Made by a program: the position numbers and the translations under genes. A stretch of 33,360 nucleotides of DNA, taken from IMG/VR virus record IMGVR_UViG_3300007511_000077, positions 1 to 33,360 of that record. One strand, 5' to 3'. Positions 29,399 through 33,360 of the stretch are shown piece after piece (the stretch's first letter is position 1; every line of letters starts with the position of its first letter). The stretch comes from a virus. Under the pieces are notes generated by a model. The model was not told the origin of the DNA. It did no database searches and saw nothing but the letters and a program-made list of their open reading frames with translations.

Positions 29399-29407
29399 AT
29401 AAATAGT
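29399..29407 (-). promoter_or_regulatory. Late-type motif immediately before an ATG
   Basis: Coding-strand ACTATTTAT preceded by TG, ending 4 nt from the ATG at 29394. If it is a promoter the mRNA would be leaderless or start inside the gene. If not, the motif has another role. Confidence 0.4.
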
Positions 29408-29418
29408 CAGATTGATTA

Positions 29419-30546
29419 TTAATAATCAAGTCGAACACGAACTGTCATATCGGTTGAGGGATTTTTTTTCAATGGTTCTGAAACTTTTGCGACTGCCAGA
29501 AGTTCATTATCATCAGAATACAACCCCACGGTTGTAAAATAAGCTATCGGATCATCAGTCTGACTATTCTTGACGCGAATCTTACTACTGCTCAAATATG
29601 TTGGATTTGCACTATAGTTCCAATCCCCATGACCAACACGACAGAAATAAATCGCTGAATTTAATTCAGTTGTATTATTGAAGCTTAGATTATAAACTCT
29701 ATGTCGAATCGCGTCACAACTTGCTGAAATAGATGAGCCGGTAAACTGTGCGTTCATCGTGGGTGGAGTAGCTGCTGAGCCGGTGTTTGCACCAAGACCA
29801 AGCATTGCCATGCTTGAACTCGGACTTGCATCTGATTCAACTCCGTATGTTTGAAAAATTCCACCGGTAAGAACTGCAACTCCAGCTTGATAAAAAAGCA
29901 ATCCGACTTTTGTATCCAATGGCATTGTGGAGCCAGTTCCATACAAAATAGAATATTCACCAGTTGGTGAGTTAACAAGATAACTTGAAGTCGCTTTAGT
30001 ATCAGTTATTGTGATAAGATTTCTAAATTCTCCACCAACCGATGCAGACATATAAGAAGAACTTGCTGCTAGCTTAAGACTAAAAGAACCTTTTTTAATT
30101 TCATCTTTTGTTAATAAACGAGAAAAATTTAAGAACACACATTCTTTTAACTTTGTTCCTCCACTTGTTACATCACCATCTTGATCAAACTGCAAAATAT
30201 TACCAGAAGCATCGTGTCCTTGAAGAACTGCTGCCATCTGATTATATATATTAATCTTTTTTGCATTTTGAACGTTTGTAGAGGCCGACAATGTTGAGCC
30301 AGTAGAATATCCAAGAGTAATATCAAATATGTGATTTGCCGAAGAACTTAAATAAGGATAATCGTAAACACTTTGAAACATTCCGTGTGAATAGTTTTTA
30401 ATGTTTGGTTCGCTTCCAAGAGCAATGGTTGTTCCACCATAAGTTCCCGATAAGATAGATCCTGTTAATGGAATAGATTCGTGTAAAAGAGTTCTTGTAC
30501 TAGTTCTATCGTCATTCTTGAAGTATTTAAAAATTGATGCTGCCAT
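29419..30546 (-). CDS. Virion structural protein, paralogue of the downstream gene
   Basis: 375 residues, Ser/Thr/Gly-rich and beta-like, with the blocks listed for its paralogue ending in VGLYSDDNELLAVAKVSEPL and TVRVRLDY. The central part contains AVLQGHDASGNILQFDQDGD and CVFLNFSRLLTKDEIKKGSF. The start is MAASIFKYFKNDDR with AAAGGAT 7 nt before the ATG. It lies 14 nt after the preceding structural gene, so the two are co-transcribed. No enzymatic motif is seen. Family function is unknown; tail or baseplate is a position-based guess. Confidence 0.75.
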   Translation of the reverse strand: MAASIFKYFKNDDRTSTRTLLHESIPLTGSILSGTYGGTTIALGSEPNIKNYSHGMFQSVYDYPYLSSSANHIFDITLGYSTGSTLSASTNVQNAKKINIYNQMAAVLQGHDASGNILQFDQDGDVTSGGTKLKECVFLNFSRLLTKDEIKKGSFSLKLAASSSYMSASVGGEFRNLITITDTKATSSYLVNSPTGEYSILYGTGSTMPLDTKVGLLFYQAGVAVLTGGIFQTYGVESDASPSSSMAMLGLGANTGSAATPPTMNAQFTGSSISASCDAIRHRVYNLSFNNTTELNSAIYFCRVGHGDWNYSANPTYLSSSKIRVKNSQTDDPIAYFTTVGLYSDDNELLAVAKVSEPLKKNPSTDMTVRVRLDY

Positions 30547-30560
30547 ATTTTATCCTTTTA

Positions 30561-31502
30561 TTAAGTAGGTACTTTTACAAATCTCACTGGAACATCTATT
30601 CTATACCCAGTTGTTGCGCCAGTTACTCTCACAATTGTATCAATGTATTTAACTGTTTGTCCAGTGGGATTACCAGTAGCTCCACTCGCCCAAGTATTTC
30701 CTAGTTGATCAAAGAGATAATCACTTGTATTAAGATCGATAGAAGCCCCAATCGAAAACGTTAAGACTGTTCCTCGTGGCCCATCAAGTACCTGCGCTGG
30801 ACTAAACTTTGGTTGAGAACGATCAGTGTTTGAAGCAACAAATTGCCTATCAGCTGTGGATAAAAAATAAGAAGCAATGTTGTCATCATCAATAAAATTT
30901 ACATTAGCTTGTTGAACTTGAGAGCTTGCTGCCAACGATGGACTAACAATATTTCCAAACCGATTATCCATTTCAATAATATATTGTGTTTCAATTAAAT
31001 CTTCATCGATTGTTTTAGAAGGGCTTATTGCACTATTATCGATTCCCTGATCAATGCGGATAAAGCCGCCATCTAAAGATGCTCCACGAATAACGCCATC
31101 GTCATTACCAAAACCACCTTCGGCATTAGATTCTTCGCTATTTGAATCGACTGCAACAACATATCCTCCAATAGTGTGTTCTTTGTGTTCACCACCATTA
31201 GCATTTATTTTTAATACAGGCAAATATAACAGATTTGTTCGAGGAATAGTAACAAGTTTGCTATTCATTGTTGCTGTGTTATTTGTAAAAGATTCTAGAA
31301 CAGGGGTTTGCATAATTTCTAAATCATAATATGCGCTTCCACTTGCATGATCTTTATTGTAAAGTCCGTAATTGATTTCATCATCTCCAAGAGCAAATTT
31401 AGTGATCCTGAATGAACCATCTCCTTTTGCAAGGCGAAATCTCCCAGTATCAGTTAAAACTGCATCTAGAATAATATCACCACTATTGTCTAAAAATCCC
31501 AT
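30561..31502 (-). CDS. Conserved marine-phage virion structural protein
   Basis: 313 residues. The N-terminus MGFLDNSGDIILDAVLTDTG then RFRLAKGDGSFRITKFALGD is a highly recognisable start of a family found in many marine T4-like phages and often annotated only as structural. It continues SGSAYYDLEIMQTPVLESFT, then a variable middle and an IDTIVRVTGATTGYRIDVPV end. The conserved DDEINY and the lattice-like repeats suggest a tail or baseplate subunit. The ATG follows AGGAGA by 6 nt, with a variant late motif upstream in a 74-nt gap. The exact role is not known. Confidence 0.78.
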   Translation of the reverse strand: MGFLDNSGDIILDAVLTDTGRFRLAKGDGSFRITKFALGDDEINYGLYNKDHASGSAYYDLEIMQTPVLESFTNNTATMNSKLVTIPRTNLLYLPVLKINANGGEHKEHTIGGYVVAVDSNSEESNAEGGFGNDDGVIRGASLDGGFIRIDQGIDNSAISPSKTIDEDLIETQYIIEMDNRFGNIVSPSLAASSQVQQANVNFIDDDNIASYFLSTADRQFVASNTDRSQPKFSPAQVLDGPRGTVLTFSIGASIDLNTSDYLFDQLGNTWASGATGNPTGQTVKYIDTIVRVTGATTGYRIDVPVRFVKVPT

Positions 31503-31520
31503 ATATTTCTCCTGTTCTAT

Positions 31521-31529
31521 CTCTAAATA
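31521..31529 (-). promoter_or_regulatory. Variant late-type motif before structural gene
   Basis: Coding-strand ACTATTTAG, one base from the consensus, 18 nt upstream of the ATG at 31502, within a 74-nt gap that also holds the ribosome site and nothing else recognisable. Confidence 0.42.
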
Positions 31530-31576
31530 GTTTCAAAATTACTTATTTGTCCCATATTTTTACCCACTTATATTTG

Positions 31577-33360
31577 TCAACAATCTTTATCGCTTGGATT
31601 TTGAATATGACCAGTTTTAAAACTAATATTAAGATCCATTTTTCTTCCTGTCTTTTTTGAGGTTAACCTTATTTTAAACTTTTTAGGAACTGTTTCAGTT
31701 GACCATATTGATCCAATCTGATCCTGAAACCCTAATACTGGTGGATTTGATGTGAAATTAAAAGTTGATAAGGAAGATACTCTCTTATCGGTAGTTTGAT
31801 CAACCAAACCTGTTTCTTTCTCGTCCAACACCACTTGATTAAATGACGGTTTAATTTGAATAAACTTTTTGCCTGTTTTTGTTGGAGTTCGTGGATCTGG
31901 GGCAACTGGTGCTGGAAACGTATCAATATCAAGCCATACAGTCCCATTATCATCATGCATAATAATTTCATATACAATTGTTGGATTTGATTTATTCCCA
32001 TGAACGTCAACAGATCTGAAAGTGTACCAATATTTTTTGTTTGGTTTTATATCGTCTTTAAACGATGCCGAAGATGCTTTTTGACAAGGATTTGAAAAAT
32101 ATATAGAACTATCCGCTGTTGCGTGATATTTAAAATCTCTCCAAGTAGTCGGTTTTGAGTCGGTCCTCCATATTTCAAATGAGTTTACTGGATCATCGCT
32201 TTTAAACTCAATCGGCGGGTTCGGGCCATCCCAAAATGGTATTTTTTGATTTGACACATACTTGCCGCTCAAATCGTCGTCTTCTTCTGACATAGAAATA
32301 AATGGAGCTTTATAACTTCCAACGCTGCCATTCAAAAATATAAGAAGTTTGTTGCTTATTCCTCGATATGGAATTAGATTAACATCTGGTTCGACTGGTG
32401 GTTTATCAATAATAACTGTATTAAAAGTAAATTGTGGAACTTCGATTAATACAAGAGAGGGTTCCGAAAAAACACAAATTTCTGCCTTATTATATTCTAG
32501 AGCATTTTGCGGATCATTAGAAACAATTTCTGGTGTTTCTCCCATTACAGCCTCAGTATAAGTGTTAGAGTTAAATGTTTTATTAATAAATGTAATCCAA
32601 TCTTTTGCATTATATGGCGCGGTGCCAACAGGTTCCCCTGTTAAAGTTTCTTGATTAAGGCTTTCAAGAGAAACGGATGTATCTATATAATCAGTATTAA
32701 TCGCAGCCGTTCCACGATCATCTGAATAAATATTATATTCTCCATCAGCACATAATGGCATATTATTTATTTTGTAACGGTATTTCGTTCCAATCACAAA
32801 TTGATAAGCATAAACAGTATATTTATACCTAACACCATAACGAACTTGTGTATCAACGTATTTTAGAGCGTCTATTTCACTAGAGTTGGGAAGCCAAATA
32901 TTCTGAATGATTTCATCTGTTACCGGGTTCTTTTTCTCAATTCTATAAAATAAAGTTTCTGAATATGCTTGTTTTCCATCATAGACTTCTTTATATGTTC
33001 GCGCAAGTCCAGAACTAAAATTTGTTCCCAAGATTTTCTTGGTCATCCAGCCCCTTAAAGAATCCAAATTGGCCGATAAAGATGCCAAACAATTATTTGC
33101 TGCATTATTGATTTCTTCAAGCTCTGCATCTGTTGGACTATATAAATACATCCAATTCTTACCACCACCAGGTGAAGTTATTGTTGGAGAAGTTACAAGG
33201 GCAGAAGATGCTTTTGTCATCAGAAACTGGCCAATATCCCAATATCTGTAATAGCCATCTCTCATGCCAGCAAAAGTTGGATCAATAGATGAAACTCGAT
33301 CCATTCTCATCCACCTATTCCAAGGTCTTTCCTCGTATTCAGGAACAAGACCTTTGCCCC
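31577..33360 (-). CDS. Virion structural protein with FnIII-like segments (5' end outside window)
   Basis: The frame is open to the right edge: residues upstream of the first internal ATG read LVPEYEERPWNRW and clearly continue the coding sequence, so the true start lies beyond 33360. About 593 residues are visible. Two regions look like fibronectin type III-style beta sandwiches: ETLFYRIEKKNP followed later by VRYGVRYKYTVYAYQFVIGT, and VNSFEIWRTDSKPTTWRDF followed by KPNKKYWYTFRSVDVHGNKS. Between them are Asp/Pro-rich linkers. Such modules are common in phage tail and fibre proteins. It precedes the conserved structural gene at 30561-31502 and probably belongs to the tail. No enzyme motif is visible. 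Confidence 0.8.
   Translation of the reverse strand, partial: GKGLVPEYEERPWNRWMRMDRVSSIDPTFAGMRDGYYRYWDIGQFLMTKASSALVTSPTITSPGGGKNWMYLYSPTDAELEEINNAANNCLASLSANLDSLRGWMTKKILGTNFSSGLARTYKEVYDGKQAYSETLFYRIEKKNPVTDEIIQNIWLPNSSEIDALKYVDTQVRYGVRYKYTVYAYQFVIGTKYRYKINNMPLCADGEYNIYSDDRGTAAINTDYIDTSVSLESLNQETLTGEPVGTAPYNAKDWITFINKTFNSNTYTEAVMGETPEIVSNDPQNALEYNKAEICVFSEPSLVLIEVPQFTFNTVIIDKPPVEPDVNLIPYRGISNKLLIFLNGSVGSYKAPFISMSEEDDDLSGKYVSNQKIPFWDGPNPPIEFKSDDPVNSFEIWRTDSKPTTWRDFKYHATADSSIYFSNPCQKASSASFKDDIKPNKKYWYTFRSVDVHGNKSNPTIVYEIIMHDDNGTVWLDIDTFPAPVAPDPRTPTKTGKKFIQIKPSFNQVVLDEKETGLVDQTTDKRVSSLSTFNFTSNPPVLGFQDQIGSIWSTETVPKKFKIRLTSKKTGRKMDLNISFKTGHIQNPSDKDC

Overview
The window is part of the genome of a T4-like, contractile-tailed bacteriophage, most probably marine. 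Every supportable gene is on the minus strand, packed with 1-30 nt overlaps or short gaps, so transcription runs from high to low coordinates. The assignment rests on a set of T4-type morphogenesis proteins recognisable from their motifs: large terminase (gp17), portal (gp20), prohead protease (gp21), scaffold (gp22), major capsid (gp23), neck proteins (gp13, gp14), tail terminator (gp15) and tail sheath (gp18, cut by the left edge). The host cannot be read from the sequence. Base composition is AT-rich, with a few GC-richer islands.

Layout in transcription order (right to left). 33360-28168: four virion structural genes of a kind common in marine myophages, the first cut by the right edge and two of them paralogous. 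28143-21979: a DNA-metabolism block behind sigma70-like promoters: a small unknown protein, a RuvC-like resolvase, a DnaG/gp61-type primase, a 2OG-Fe(II) oxygenase framed by 69-bp direct repeats, a small leader-type protein, and a 1047-residue single-chain fusion of the Mre11-like nuclease (T4 gp47) and Rad50-like ATPase (T4 gp46). 21943-18387: small membrane, coiled-coil, zinc-ribbon and HNH-like proteins, probably including lysis functions. 18390-10252: packaging and prohead assembly (terminase, portal, several unnamed head proteins, protease) ending in a phage-encoded ribosomal protein bS21. 10210-8530: three probable surface or decoration proteins, one a LamG-like GC-rich newcomer. 8380-5332: scaffold and major capsid, closed by a strong intrinsic terminator. 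5222-1: neck, tail terminator and sheath.

Regulation: a motif reading ACTATTTAT on the coding strand recurs in the gaps before most late units (2475, 5239, 8411, 10241, 21967, 25609, 29399, with variants at 26396 and 31521) and is the best late-promoter candidate. The recombination and replication genes instead have consensus-like sigma70 or extended -10 elements (25131-25158, 28162-28170). At 21942-21984 the late motif sits just upstream of a 10-bp hairpin that encloses the next gene's ribosome-binding site and start codon. This is the arrangement by which T4 gene e is translated only from late transcripts.

The most interesting points are this hairpin switch, the Mre11-Rad50 fusion with an atypical hook, the repeat-framed oxygenase cassette, and a family of at least five otherwise unrelated proteins sharing an N-terminal leader (MK-I/L-T-K-x-x-L-x-x-I-I-x-E-E) that resembles in layout the cleaved capsid-targeting peptides of T4 internal head proteins.

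There is no gap above 150 bases, and I saw no tRNA, CRISPR, insertion sequence or plus-strand gene.
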